Assembly (NCBI GenBank): GCA_013396525.1
Contig: VWYX01001219.1
Location: 62,001 to 126,000, forward strand
Source of the DNA: Chaetorhynchus papuensis
Lineage: Eukaryota > Chordata > Aves > Passeriformes > Rhipiduridae
Reading direction: 5' to 3'
DNA length: 64,000 bases
Below the pieces are notes generated by a model. The model was not told where the DNA came from and did no database searches. It worked only from the letters and a program-made list of their open reading frames with translations. Numbering within the stretch: position 1 is the first letter of the stretch; every line of letters starts with the position of its first letter. The position numbers and the translations under genes are program-made. Of this stretch, positions 12,916-23,925 are shown piece by piece.

Positions 12916-13094
12916 TCATCTGCAGAAGCTCATGGCCAAGAGTTTGCCCTGGTAATAGCTGACTGTTCTCTTTGATATCACTCCCTGCTCTTTATGGACA
13001 GGCCAATATTCATTGTGATTAGCAGGGGACAGCCCTGTCTCTCCAGATAAATCACGAGTACTTAGCAGTTCACTCCATGCATCACCACTAATTG
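12916..13094 (-). other. Possible terminal exon, unrecognised
   Basis: Read on the minus strand, a pyrimidine-rich run ending TTTTCTTTTACAG (just above 13094) makes a good acceptor. It is followed by an uninterrupted frame of about 59 codons that ends at a TGA (12916-12918). The translated stretch has an ordinary, non-repetitive composition, including the words WSELLSTRDLSGETGL and NEYWPVHKEQG. It resembles no family I recognise. The frame also reads upstream across the T-rich complement of the AAAC repeat, which shows it is not selected there. No poly(A) signal was seen nearby on the minus strand. It could be a real exon, a non-coding exon or a chance frame. Confidence 0.2.
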
Positions 13095-13125
13095 CTGTAA
13101 AAGAAAATTCCTGCATTTCTCTTTT

Positions 13126-13175
13126 AAACAAACAAACAAACAAACAAAAAGAAAACCAACCAAAAAAAAAAAAAA
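13126..13175. repeat. AAAC simple repeat and A tract
   Basis: About six AAAC units (13126-13150) lead into CCAACC and a run of A at 13162-13175. Confidence 0.95.
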
Positions 13176-13969
13176 CCCAAACCCTATAATTGTCTCTCCA
13201 GGGAAGACAACAATGCTTCGCCACAGTTCGTAAGAATTTATTTCTATCCCTAATTCCAGGAAATAACACCTTATTTGCCAGCTTTTTTATTCTTTGTCTG
13301 AGACTTAATGTTCCATGAACTTGTACTGAAATATTACTTTCTAACAATGTCTCAGAAAGATGTTATCAGGTGGCTCATAGTTATTTCAGACCTTGAGCTG
13401 CATGACCAAATATATTTCTACAAGATAATCCGAAGGCAAATGGAGCAACAAGCCCTAGCATAGGAATAGATGTGGGTGAGAGTGTGCATGACTACTACTA
13501 CAAAAATACAAAGACACTGTTCTTATTCCCAGTTTAGCTCATGCTCCTCAAAGAAAAAAAATAAACCATGATATATTTAAACAGGTACAGTTTTAACATC
13601 CTCCATATTTGTACAAGGCAACAAAAACCTCGCTCCATGAAACTTTTGAAGGGTCTTTACCGTTGTTCATGTACTGAGTTAGACACAGGGGAGAAATACA
13701 ACAAGATATTCTCAAAAGGCCAAAACAACAGAAAACTCTTCTGGCAACCCCAGAAAATCAGAGAACTTTGGCAGAAGGTTTAGAGCAGCACTCAACCAAC
13801 ATGAAACACATCTGAAAGCATTAACTAAACCCGTTCAACTCCACACACTCTAAGCCAGTTCAATTTTAAGGTATTCAAAAATTCCAAGAAGAGGGAATTA
13901 GAAGAAGGAGAAAACGACCGAGAGATACCAAAGAAGAGAGATACAAAAGAAGAAACATTGCTACTAGTC

Positions 13970-14290
13970 ATGGTTCCAGCAGTGTTTATCTGATAGAAAT
14001 TCCAAGAGAAGGTAGGATCAAGACATGGGCCTGCCCTGCTTCTGCTTTAAATACCCCTTGGCCATCCTGGGCCCTTCCCCAGGTGGGACTGCTGGTCATT
14101 TGGCCACTCAGGAGCTGGGTTAGGGGCTCCAGAGCAGGTGTGGAGCATTGACTCTGCTGTGCCAGGGATTGGCAGCCACTGCCAGGCTGGGATGCAGCCC
14201 TGGGGTGTGGGGGCGTGTATGGAGCAGAGCTTCTCTTCACCAGAGCAAGACCCAGCATGCCCCTTCCCCTCACACACACACAGAGGAAAT
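13970..14290 (-). other. GC-rich block with TATA-like word, possible LTR
   Basis: The block is markedly richer in G+C than its surroundings. On the minus strand it carries GGGGTATTTAAAGCAGAAG (near 14044-14057), followed some 60-70 bases on by GATAAAC. That arrangement would suit an LTR U3-R-U5 or a small promoter. No TG...CA ends with a target duplication could be fixed. Open frames on both strands here reflect base composition and not a recognised protein. Confidence 0.25.
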
Positions 14291-16038
14291 GTTTTGAGCC
14301 ATCAACCATTCCCATCACTCACAAATTGGACCATCTCTCTTCGAGAAATTTGTTTTCCCCTCCAAAGTTGCATTCAGAAAACTATCCTTTGAAGAGACAT
14401 TTTTAAAACAAGTGGGAGGTGTGGATTTGTTTTGTTGACTTTTCTTTTTTGAGTTTTAAGTTATCTGTTCTTGAAATGTGTCCACGGCAATCTTCCTGGT
14501 TTTGTTTCTGATGGTGACTGACATGCTTAAGGGAAAACTTGGCCTATATACACTGAGCAAACTAATACTGAGCTGATACCAAGAGTGTTGTAAAATATTC
14601 TTTCATAAATATGACATCTTACGTCTCCATTCATTAAAGTAAAAACAAATTTATGCTACGTGCAATCATTGCATAAATCATGTACATACCATTTTGCCAT
14701 AGGATAATTATGTTGTCTCAGAGAATACTTTTTTCCATCAGATATTTTTCTCGCAATGAAAGAAAATTTGTGTAAGATTGGTTTAGAAAATTTTATCTGC
14801 CAGAAAATTGCTGTTGACTGATACAATCTCCTTCACCAAGAGCAATCCCTCTTCTCTAGGACAGCACTTAAAATTACATTTCTCAGCTGAAGGAAATGTA
14901 AATGGAACAAAGTATGGCAGGTGAACAAATATTTTTTTAAGTCATTGTAGAATCATCAAGGATTGTACAGACACTTTCACAGACCTGAAGGCAAGAAAAT
15001 GGAAAGTTTAATGCTAGTTTCTCACACACACCTTCCTGCTACCCTTCCTTTGCCACAGCTGCCAAATAACCACGCATTCTCAAGACAGAAACTCCAGTTC
15101 AGGCTAAATGTCTCTTTTGGTGTTAGTTTTGGCATGAAAATAAACTGAGCACAGAGCTGTCACATGCAGTAAAACCTTTTCAGTCATCAATAGCTTTCTC
15201 CATATCAGCAAAGTCCAGAAAAATTATTTCTGAAGGGAACATAAGTGAGTCCTCAGGAACACCCACTTTGTATTTTTGGGGACAGATTTTTTTTATTGGC
15301 TCTTTTTCCCTCTAAGTTGGTTCCATGGACTGAATGCCACTTAGTGGCACTCCTGGACTGCATCTTCCAGGTCAGGTTCATCCCAAAGGAATCCAGTTCT
15401 CACAGGCTGAGGCAGCTACATAATACAAACCGAAGAAGAGTGAGTGGGGACAACTGCAGGTTTCCCTACTTTATCTAACCTAAAGGTGCACTCAAGATGA
15501 CTTTAAAAAAAAAAAAAAACAGCATTCTTGTTTCCATGAAAGTAGATTTATGCACAAAATAATTCAATTGAAGGAAGTTTTTTTTTTAATAAGAACATCA
15601 CTTTAAGAACATCTCTTAGTAGGTTAGTGAGGAGTTAATAAGACGCTTTCTGTCAAGACTTTTTTTAGCTTAGCTTTTCGTTGAACCTCTGGCTGACACA
15701 GCAAAGTAGGGACAGTACTGAAAATGTCTCAATCAATCAATATATGAACATATAAAGATAATATGTAAGGAAGATTTCTGTGTCCTATTTAAAGTTTGGA
15801 CATGGAGTCACCATTTAACATTCACCACAAACTATTTTGGTCACTATTGTCAGATTCTACATGGGAGATACAAGCTATGCAAGTAGAATATTTAAGATCT
15901 TTCTGCTGCTTTTCTGCAAACTTGATTGTTTACAACACATCTGTGCATAAACACTACCAGTTATAATTGGACACTAAAGTCCATGGACCTGTTTGGAGAA
16001 CTGAGGCCTTAGAATTCTTAAGTATGGTATTTTCAATT
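14291..16038. other. Unique AT-rich sequence, no gene seen
   Basis: A-tract at about 15504-15520. No recognised repeat or exon before the assembly gap. Confidence 0.5.
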
Positions 16039-16088
16039 NNNNNNNNNNNNNNNNNNNNNNNNNNNNNNNNNNNNNNNNNNNNNNNNNN
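16039..16088. other. Assembly gap (50 N)
   Basis: Exactly 50 unknown bases; a round size suggests a placeholder, so the true distance may differ. Confidence 0.99.
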
Positions 16089-19000
16089 CTAATTGATTTC
16101 AGTGCCTGTAGCCCGTTAAAAACATAATTATTTCCCTTAAATAACTAAACGTGAATTAGAAAATTAAAATATGGTTTGCCTTTCATTCTAAAACATCTGC
16201 TCATCTGGAAAGTCTTAATTGAGGACATAAATGTTCAAGCATGCCTTTTTTTTGTGACTACGCCGTAAGATCTACTTTACGACATTTTAATTGTGAGCAT
16301 TCTGATCATCAGCACAAAAAATTCAGTAAATTGAGGGCTAAGAGTATCTGAAAATAAAATTCTGCAAATAGAGGTCACTTCTGCATCGTTAGCTGCAAGC
16401 TCAGACTGTATTTGTTACAGGAGGCAGAGATGGAGCACAGGTGAGATTTCTGCATACTCCTACTCATCTGCCACCAACCATCAGGGTCCAGGAAAAGAGT
16501 AACAGGTTCAATCCTCAACTGGTTGTTGATGATGACACCCTCCGTAGGGCTTGGATCCACTAATGAACACAGGCATTCAGAAGCCCAAACAAAAGTGACA
16601 TGTGAATGGTCCAGGTGATTTTTACTCCTATTATTTATCCATTTATAGATGGATGAAACTCAGTGAGAACAAATGGATATCCAGGATGGATGCCATGTGA
16701 TTTTATCTCTATTTCATCTGCAGAACTTAACTACTGAATGCACTGGCAATCAAATGCCCAGTGCACCTGTGCTGAGATTATTCCTAGCTCCAAAGCACAG
16801 TTCTTAAGTTGATGCTTCAGATGCAAGCCTAACTTAAAACAAACATTTTTTCCTCTCTGATCTTTTCACTAGTCAGAGTGCAAGTTTGGTGGGTTTGGAC
16901 CTATAGAGATCTCCTGGCTACAAATGCCTATGTATGATGAACTCTTCCCCTTCTTTCCTCACCGCATCTTTTCTTTCTGCATCTGAGGGGAGAATGTTGT
17001 CCCCTTTCTGCTGCCTGCACACACAGCACTCATCTATTCTGTTCAAGCCTTCTGAGCAGGGAGTACAACTCCTGTGCTTGTCTCACCAGCTGACACTCAT
17101 GCTGGGAGGAACTGCTCTTTCTGACAGCTCTGGAATCTAAAGGTGATTCTTTCTTTTTTCCTGGTGTAATAAGATTGGCAAAGCACCGGCTGGCGCCCAG
17201 GGGTCTTATCTGAGAGTTAGATTTCAATTACTGCAAAGTGGGAGAGTTCCAGTCACACTGGTAGGTTAGAAATCTTCATCAGTCAATAAATTGCTTGGTC
17301 ACAGCCTGAAGCAGGAAGGCATACATCCTGCACAGCTATTTATTCCTCCTGTCTGTTCCCTAATTCCTGATTTTGGGAATTCTAATCACGATCCTTTGGT
17401 AGACCTGTATGTAGGTGGGGTTTTGACCTTCACACCCACCCAAAACTTCTTAATAAATCAAGAACCATTAGAGCATCCTTGATGCAACACTGCCAGGTAA
17501 TCTGGAAAGAATATTGGAGTAAAATAAAAAGCTATCAATGTTGCAGCCTCCCTGTTTAGCTCTTACTACCTATATCACAGTATGGGCTGATACAAGCAAA
17601 AACTGCCAGTGACAAAAAAGACACTCCACATTTCTATAGTAAAGGGTCCTAGAAGTGAAAACAGATTGTTACCACACGTTTTGAGACCTTTTCACATAAA
17701 TTGAGTGACACCAAATTAAATTTTAAAAATATATAAAAATAATCTTCACAACTGATTCCAGTTTCTCTTGGAGACTTTTAATCACTTATCTTCAGTGCCA
17801 AAGAAATGTTATATGCCCCATTATGAAATCCCAAGGGAGGCACCATGCTCTAGTCTTTCACAAGGAAGACTAAACAAGGTCACAAATATGGAGGGAATGA
17901 GGGCTGGAAGGAGTGAAATATATGGTTATGACAGACTAAGTAACTAATGGAAGAAACTACTTTCTCTTACCTATGCTGTGATTTTTGCGGGGTTGGCATA
18001 TATCACTTTTTGTGCTATAAAAGATGAAAAATAAATCTTCTCAATAATGAAGACAGTCTAAAATTCAGTGGGAGTGAGGCACTGTACAGCAATTTGCACT
18101 GCTTGCAATAGTTTTAAATATCTTCCTCCGGGTTAGGCTTTCATAGCACACAGCAAATTCACATCCATTCAGGAGTGAATGTGTGATTGGAACCAAGTCA
18201 GATTTTAGTGAATTCATTTCTGAGACAAATGACCCAATTGAGTCTAATGGCTCTGTGAAGCTGCCTAGAGTAAAACATGAGTAAGGGATTGCATGTTTGA
18301 GGCCTAAGACATTAAGAAGCACACTGCTGCTACCCAGTGATAGCATCATTAATGCAGCCACTTATTGGTTTATTTTTACTTAGAACAGGAGAAAATGCAT
18401 GGCCCTTCTGAGACCATGAGAAATCAATATACTTTCAGCTTCTAATAACATGATCTAAACCACTTGCTATAGTCTGCAGTGAAATCTGTTGAGGGTATAT
18501 GATGCCTTTCATCCTCACAACAACATTATTTCCATTTTAACAGACACAAGCAAAGACATGAGTGTAACCACAATTAAACCTATGCTACGCTGCCTAAAAT
18601 GAAAATCATATATATTAAAAAGCCGAAAAAGTTCTTTTAACAGCTTTTTTTCATAATAAAGAAAAAATATAGTCACCAAAATCTGTATAAAATACTGTAC
18701 AATCACCAACTTGCAGCAGCACCAAAGTTTGTATTAACAGGGTGTCATTGACTACACAGTCTATAAAAATGACAAATAACACATTCCATAGATGCTTATT
18801 GGAACTCATTGATACCCTATTGTGAGATGATCCACTGCTACATATTAACATTTTTCCATGTAATTTTCCCCTGAGTATTCAGCTCAGCATGAGGAGCCCT
18901 TTCAGAAGCATTGTGCCTGCAGGAGAGAGGGCAGCACTCCTTAAAAACAGGGATATGTTAGGTCAACACACATCACCATTCCTGAACCACCAATGCCAAA

Positions 19001-19440
19001 ACTTTTCAAAAGTAATTTATGTTTGGTTTTGTTTGAAATTCTCCTTATTCTTTATTATACTCACAAGAGCTGGGCTGGAACTCAAAGAAACATCTTGGAT
19101 TAATTCTGCAGGGTTCATGTGTGAAACTGTGGCTTTGGGGGTATTCCATTTCAAAAGCTGAAAACTCATAAATACATCAGGAGTAACTGGGCTCATCTGG
19201 CTTTAAAAGAAAAAAAAAAGATTTGAAAAAGGTATAATTAAAAATAAATAGTTTGAAGAGCAATCATTATTTCACTGAGTACAATATAACAGCTTTCCCC
19301 TGCTATAAGCACTTAGCACCCACTGCCCTCAGGGCTTTATCTTACTAGCAGCGTTTATTTTTGATTCACAGTACAAGAAAATATCTCTCTGCTTCCATAA
19401 AGTTCGTTCTTCCTTTTAAGTACACCAGATCAAGTGTATA
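16089..19440. other. Unique sequence, no gene seen
   Basis: AT-rich with short frames on both strands. A splice-donor-like ACAGGTGAGA stands at about 16437-16446 but has no convincing exon upstream. Nothing else is recognised. Confidence 0.5.
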
Positions 19441-19446
19441 GGTGTT

Positions 19447-19871
19447 TTACTTGCTTGTACCAAATGTTTTATCCCCATTTTTAGGAATTTCATAGTGTCT
19501 CCAGGGTCCAAGAGATCTAAGAAGCTCTTTATAATTCTGCCAAGGTTGTCTTAAAACTCCTAATACCCTAACATACTGATTCAATTTCTCTTTGTGCTTA
19601 TAATTTAATACCTGACATCCAGGATAATGCAACTGGGCGTGTTCATTTTGGCCACTGCACCAAATGATGACGTTTCCAGTGCTTCCAGTGCAAGCTTCAC
19701 CAACGAGAAGGAAGTCTGGGGGATTCCACATGGGCAAACGTTGTGCTGCAGGAATATATTTCCAAAACCGAGCCAAAAAGTGTTAGGAAGAGCTTGACTC
19801 AACCCAAACACAATGAGGTTGCTGGTACATTGCCCAAACATATCCCTACTATTTATTTTTCCTCCAGGCAA
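19447..19871 (-). other. Two overlapping minus-strand open frames, unrecognised
   Basis: Frames of 109 codons (19447-19776) and 88 codons (19605-19871) overlap on the minus strand about 170 bases from LTR A copy 2. Their translated composition is mixed, rich in Trp, Cys, Gly and Pro, and not low-complexity. That could be an old coding relic with a frameshift or chance. I do not recognise a domain in either frame. A retroviral origin would fit the neighbourhood but is only a guess, because the adjacent LTR has its own target duplication and does not need internal sequence here. Confidence 0.2.
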
Positions 19872-20035
19872 GTGAATACCTCACATCATCGATGTCACAA
19901 CTGAACATCACTAAATCCAGCAGATTTGGCAGGTGTGCTCAGCATCTCAGCTTCTGAGAGCGCTCAACCTTGGTGCCAACGAGTCGCACAGAGGGGATTG
20001 CAGCTGGCATAAACACGGAACCACAGGCACTGAAA

Positions 20036-20041
20036 TATTTG
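20036..20041. repeat. Target-site duplication, left, LTR A copy 2
   Basis: TATTTG before the initial TG; repeated at 20404-20409. Confidence 0.88.
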
Positions 20042-20403
20042 TGTAGATGCTGAAAGGGCTTTAGCAGTGAATTTCTTCAGCTCTCTAGTATTTTGTCTTT
20101 CCCATGCAAGCTAACTAAAGCAAAGTTACCAGTTTTTATCAAATCCACACCTGCACTTGTTTTTCCCAGATTGTTATGGCTTCAACTAGAAAAACACTTG
20201 GGAACGGACGTCTTAGAGTTGGGCCAATCCCCTCGAGGGGTGGATGGCCAGAGAATCAATTACTTCATGCCATTTAATTCACTTTTTGCAAACTAACACA
20301 TAAAAACCTCAGGAAAAAAGCATTTAAACCCGGCTTTGCCACCATTCCTACTGACCCTGGACTTCATGTGGTTTTTCTACGCGTCCGCGTTACAACAGCG
20401 ACA
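20042..20403 (+). mobile_element. Solo LTR of an endogenous retrovirus, family A copy 2
   Basis: This 362-bp element is colinear with 542-915. It begins TGTAGATGCTGAAAG and ends CAACAGCGACA, with a perfect 6-bp target duplication TATTTG on both sides. It differs from copy 1 by point changes and small deletions, for example missing about 12 bases after the shared CTCTAGTATTTTGT word. The TATA position reads CATAAAAA (20299-20306). It is the same strand as copy 1, but each copy has its own distinct duplication, so these are two independent insertions and not the two ends of one provirus. Confidence 0.92.
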
Positions 20404-20409
20404 TATTTG
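20404..20409. repeat. Target-site duplication, right, LTR A copy 2
   Basis: TATTTG after the terminal CA; identical to 20036-20041. Confidence 0.88.
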
Positions 20410-20519
20410 GAAATATAAAACTTAACAGGGATGATAGACTGAAGAAAACCAGGAAAATATAGCCATCTCCTGCCTCTCATTTGCTGGCTAGACAGGAGTT
20501 TGCTAAGATTGCTTGTTCT

Positions 20520-20960
20520 ATTTGCCTTTACAGTCTGACAGCACTAGCGGTTCTCCAAGGCGGTACTGAATTAGGAGGCACTGTGTTTGTATTGTTAGAA
20601 CCTTAATTGAAACAGTCAGAGGGAAATGTTTTATTACAGAAAGAGAAAGGACTTTTGTAACACGACTCTAAGGAGACTCGGTTTTAACGATGCTTAACAC
20701 AATGTTTCGAGCCACACATTTCACCTACACGCCATTTCTTGTTAAATGCTGGTTGTTTAACAGCAGGCTGGCATCAGATTGCCTGCTGTGGATAGTTAGG
20801 GCTGGCTCGTGCGGCCCCTGACAGTCTCAACACTGATGAAAGACAGCGCCAGTTTTGGTTCTTACAGTTTTTCACCGCCTGACACTTTCTTTCTCAGGCT
20901 ACTTTTTGTAACAGATGTTCTTCACATGGCAGTGGGTGCAAGCACAAACATAATCAGCTC
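20520..20960. other. Unique block that looks constrained, possible non-coding element
   Basis: This block has high word complexity, retains several CpG dinucleotides (for example near 20548, 20661, 20709 and 20811) and lacks long homopolymers, unlike its surroundings. It contains paired words such as TTGTTAAATGCTGGTTGTTTAA and GCTGGCATCAGATTGCCTGC. It has no long open frame. This pattern is common in conserved vertebrate enhancers, but conservation cannot be seen from one sequence, so the label is inference. Confidence 0.25.
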
Positions 20961-22365
20961 CTAAGCTGTATGGCCTACATGATGCTTGCCCTGGGATGAA
21001 TGATGCCACTTGGAACACCAGGTAAGAGACCAGGATTATAAAAAGTAGGCTCACCTGTTCCTCATCAGTGTTCAACACAAACTCTAGATATGGATATGAA
21101 AATACAGAGGTAATGAAATAATAACGAAATAAAGACTCTCATCATTAAACCTTTTAATCACAAGTCAGCAATTGAAAAGAGCGAGCATGATATAGAAAAC
21201 CAATTTTAGCAGTGTATTAGCTAGTCAGCTTTTATTTTAAAAATAATAAACATCAAATAAGCAGTTTTTTAGAAAAACCTATCAAACTATGAATTTTCAG
21301 TTAAGCTATTTAGCCACAGTTCAGTTATATTTCAAATTAGTTGACTACCTCTATTCTTCCAAGTGTTTTTTTTGTCCCTTATCCCACTTTGGGAATTTGC
21401 ACACTCTCCATTTAGGGAAGAGGGGGGTTTTCTTTGGTTGTTGTGGGGTGGCATTCTGTTGTTGGGTATTTTTTTCCTTTTCCTTGCAAAAGAAAATTTC
21501 AGGTGCCATCATAGAGGAAGAAAAGATAAAAATTTTGTCTGTAGCAGATTGAAATATAAACGAAATTAGATGCAACCCATTACAAAATTACCAAGCTTTA
21601 AAATTTGAATCCTTACCCTTCATACACAGAGCAGCAGCAAGCAAATTTTAAAGCATGATCATTTTAAAAATCAAAATTGCCTCTTTGCCAAAATATACTT
21701 TTTTTGTCTCAATTTGGCAAAATGTATGTATCCGAGGAAGCTGTTCTATGCAAAGGAAAGGGTACAGTTCTCAGAGTAATTTCATGGACTGAAAATGGCA
21801 TTTTTACCCAGCTTTGCACAGGAAAAAACACTCAAGAGTTCTGCACTAGTTCTGATTTTTCTCCATAGCCCCTTTCTAAAAGGCAGATACACCCTGAAGG
21901 AAATGGGAAAAAGCCAAATCAGGAAGGCTGATAAGGTGATTCAATCAATCATAGGATGCATCAGTAGTGGTAAACAAGATTGTCTAACCAAAACACCAAC
22001 CTTCAGGAAAGAGGCAGAAGTAATGAATTAATCTAAAGCCCCAAAAACCCATGAGTTGGTATGCAAATCTAATAACCAGTTACTGTATTATTGATGCTGA
22101 CTTTCTTTTCGTTGCTCCAAGAGGGAAATTTGCATTTTCTGGCAGAAAGAACTATCTACAGGCAGTAAATAAAATGAAGTAAAACATCTAAAAAATCCTA
22201 GCGCCGTCAAAGACTTACATGATGAAGTAAGCACAGCACAGAGTAATAAAAGCAAACAGCTCACATAACCAAGGCCACAGAAAGTCCTTTCTGCCATGAT
22301 TTTTGGTGAGTAGAGATTAAAAGTTCCAAAACACACTGGAAACTAAAATTCTTTTCAGATAACTA
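20961..22365. other. Unique AT-rich sequence, no gene seen
   Basis: T- and G-rich low-complexity patch at about 21363-21485; otherwise unremarkable. Confidence 0.5.
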
Positions 22366-22369
22366 GAAA

Positions 22370-22456
22370 ACACACACACACAAAACCAACCAAATAAAAA
22401 AACCCCAACCAACACCAAACCAAACCAGCCAAACAAAAACAAACAAACAAAAAACT
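22370..22456. repeat. A/C-rich low-complexity tract
   Basis: A CA run followed by irregular AACC/CAAAC words. The 128-codon minus-strand frame across it is a by-product of this composition. Confidence 0.9.
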
Positions 22457-23588
22457 ACAAAGGAAAAATAATAGCCAAACCTCTTTAAAGTATTTCAAGC
22501 TTTGCATGTTTGTAATTTTATGTATGGAAGAACAATTTAGCAGTGAAAGCCCACAGCTGCCTGGATGGGCCACGTGTTGATAGATATACACCCAAATGGA
22601 ATGAGTTCTTACTGAAAAGCTGACTGAAAGTGAGCTGAAATGCATGGAGAACCTGAAAATATGAATGAAATACAGAGCAGCAGAATTAGGATGAGGGCAA
22701 AACCTTGCACTTCCACTTGTAGGCATTCTTAAGTCAAACATTTAAATTAGCAGACAATAACCCCACACACAGGACCTAGCTTTCTCAAGTATTACTGCAC
22801 TCATTCTTTCATAAATACACACACAGAGATCAGAGATAAGAACACCTAGGATGCCTTACAAAACTCTTTCAAAATGCCTGTCTTTTCCAGCCTTCCTATT
22901 TTTAATGCTTGGAATAATTACATCTTAAATTATCCCAGCAATGGATTCTCTGCAGCATTACTGGGGTGGCCATTACATATCCTAAAGAATTTGATTTTCA
23001 TTTACCTCTTTTCTTCTCCTTTTATTCTTATTTCTTCCCTTTTTTTAAAGTTACTTTTCTGTAGTTAATTTACCCTTATTTGCCTTTTTTTTTTGCTCTG
23101 AGCTCCATTTTAAATTTCTTCTCTGTTCATGCATTTGAGATGATTATCGTATCCCTTCAGTTACTATTTCCCTGATTATGTCTCCCTTTTTTGGTTGGGC
23201 CCCTCCCTCCCTCCAAAACCAAATGCATAATCTTCCATTGAATTTTGCCTGCATGAAAAGGGTACAATGAAACCATTTAATCTTCTCCCACTAATTGGTC
23301 TCTTCAAATCTCCAATCTCTTTTGATAAGGGTTTTTTTTTTTCCTGAGTTCCTTTCAGCAAATTCACATTTTGTTGTGCCAGCTCCAGCAGCACTAGCAC
23401 ACATCCGGCTAATGCAGGACCGCTTACATATTAAAAACGTGCATGCAAATGCTGGGCACAAAATAGAATGACTTCAGAACAGATTTTAGACAAAATCACA
23501 CACCAGTGCAAATCCTCTGGAGAACACCCGAGTGTCCTGGAATTAAACTTTACCCTAGGAAACTGCTAGAAGCGAGCACGTGGTAATA
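22457..23588. other. Unique sequence, no gene seen
   Basis: T-rich stretch at about 22985-23095; no recognised repeat or exon. Confidence 0.5.
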
Positions 23589-23735
23589 TAGAACGCTAGA
23601 ATGATTTGGGTTGAAAGGGTTATCTGGTTCCACCTCCTTGCCATATGCAGGGACATATTCCACCAGATCAGGTTGCCCAGAGCCCCAGCCAAGCCTGGCC
23701 TTGAACACTTCCAGGGAGGGGGGTACATGCCTGTC
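23589..23735 (-). mobile_element. CR1 LINE 3' tip
   Basis: On the plus strand the words AGAATGATTTGGGTTGAAAG, CATATGCAGGGACATATTCC, AGGTTGCCCAGAGCCCCAGC and GGCCTTGAACACTTCCAGGG follow each other exactly as in the reverse complement of an avian CR1 3' untranslated region. It is about 147 bp and strongly 5'-truncated. Confidence 0.93.
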
Positions 23736-23820
23736 TTGAGCAAGAGAGGCAGTGGAACATTGCCTGTTTATGTCATACCAAGGTCCAAGCTGAATGTTTC
23801 CAATATTTTACAATTATGAT

Positions 23821-23847
23821 ATATACATATATATATATATATATATA
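23821..23847. repeat. AT dinucleotide microsatellite
   Basis: ATATAC followed by about ten AT units. Confidence 0.95.
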
Positions 23848-23879
23848 AAATTCATTCATTTAAGACACTCCTATCTCAG

Positions 23880-23925
23880 ACATCACAATCATAGGACCCA
23901 CAATATTTAGATTTGGAAATCAGAC
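23880..23925 (-). mobile_element. Possible CR1 3' tip remnant
   Basis: AATCATAGGACCCACAATAT followed by TTAGATTTGGAAA resembles the start of a minus-strand CR1 tip. It is too short and divergent to be sure. Confidence 0.3.

Noticed and set aside
16430..16446. Exon ending at ACAG|GTGAGA near 16440
   Set aside because: The nearest acceptors would give an exon of about 20-60 bases with no compositional support.
18952..19852. Inverted similarity around AGGGATATGTT words near 18955 and 19845
   Set aside because: Similarity covers only about 20 bases and no element structure surrounds it.
542..20403. Family A LTRs as the two ends of one 20-kb provirus
   Set aside because: Each copy has a different, complete target duplication, and unrelated sequence, including a CR1, lies between.
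22355..22741. 128-codon minus-strand frame
   Set aside because: Its end is translated from the A/C-rich low-complexity tract, and no domain is seen.
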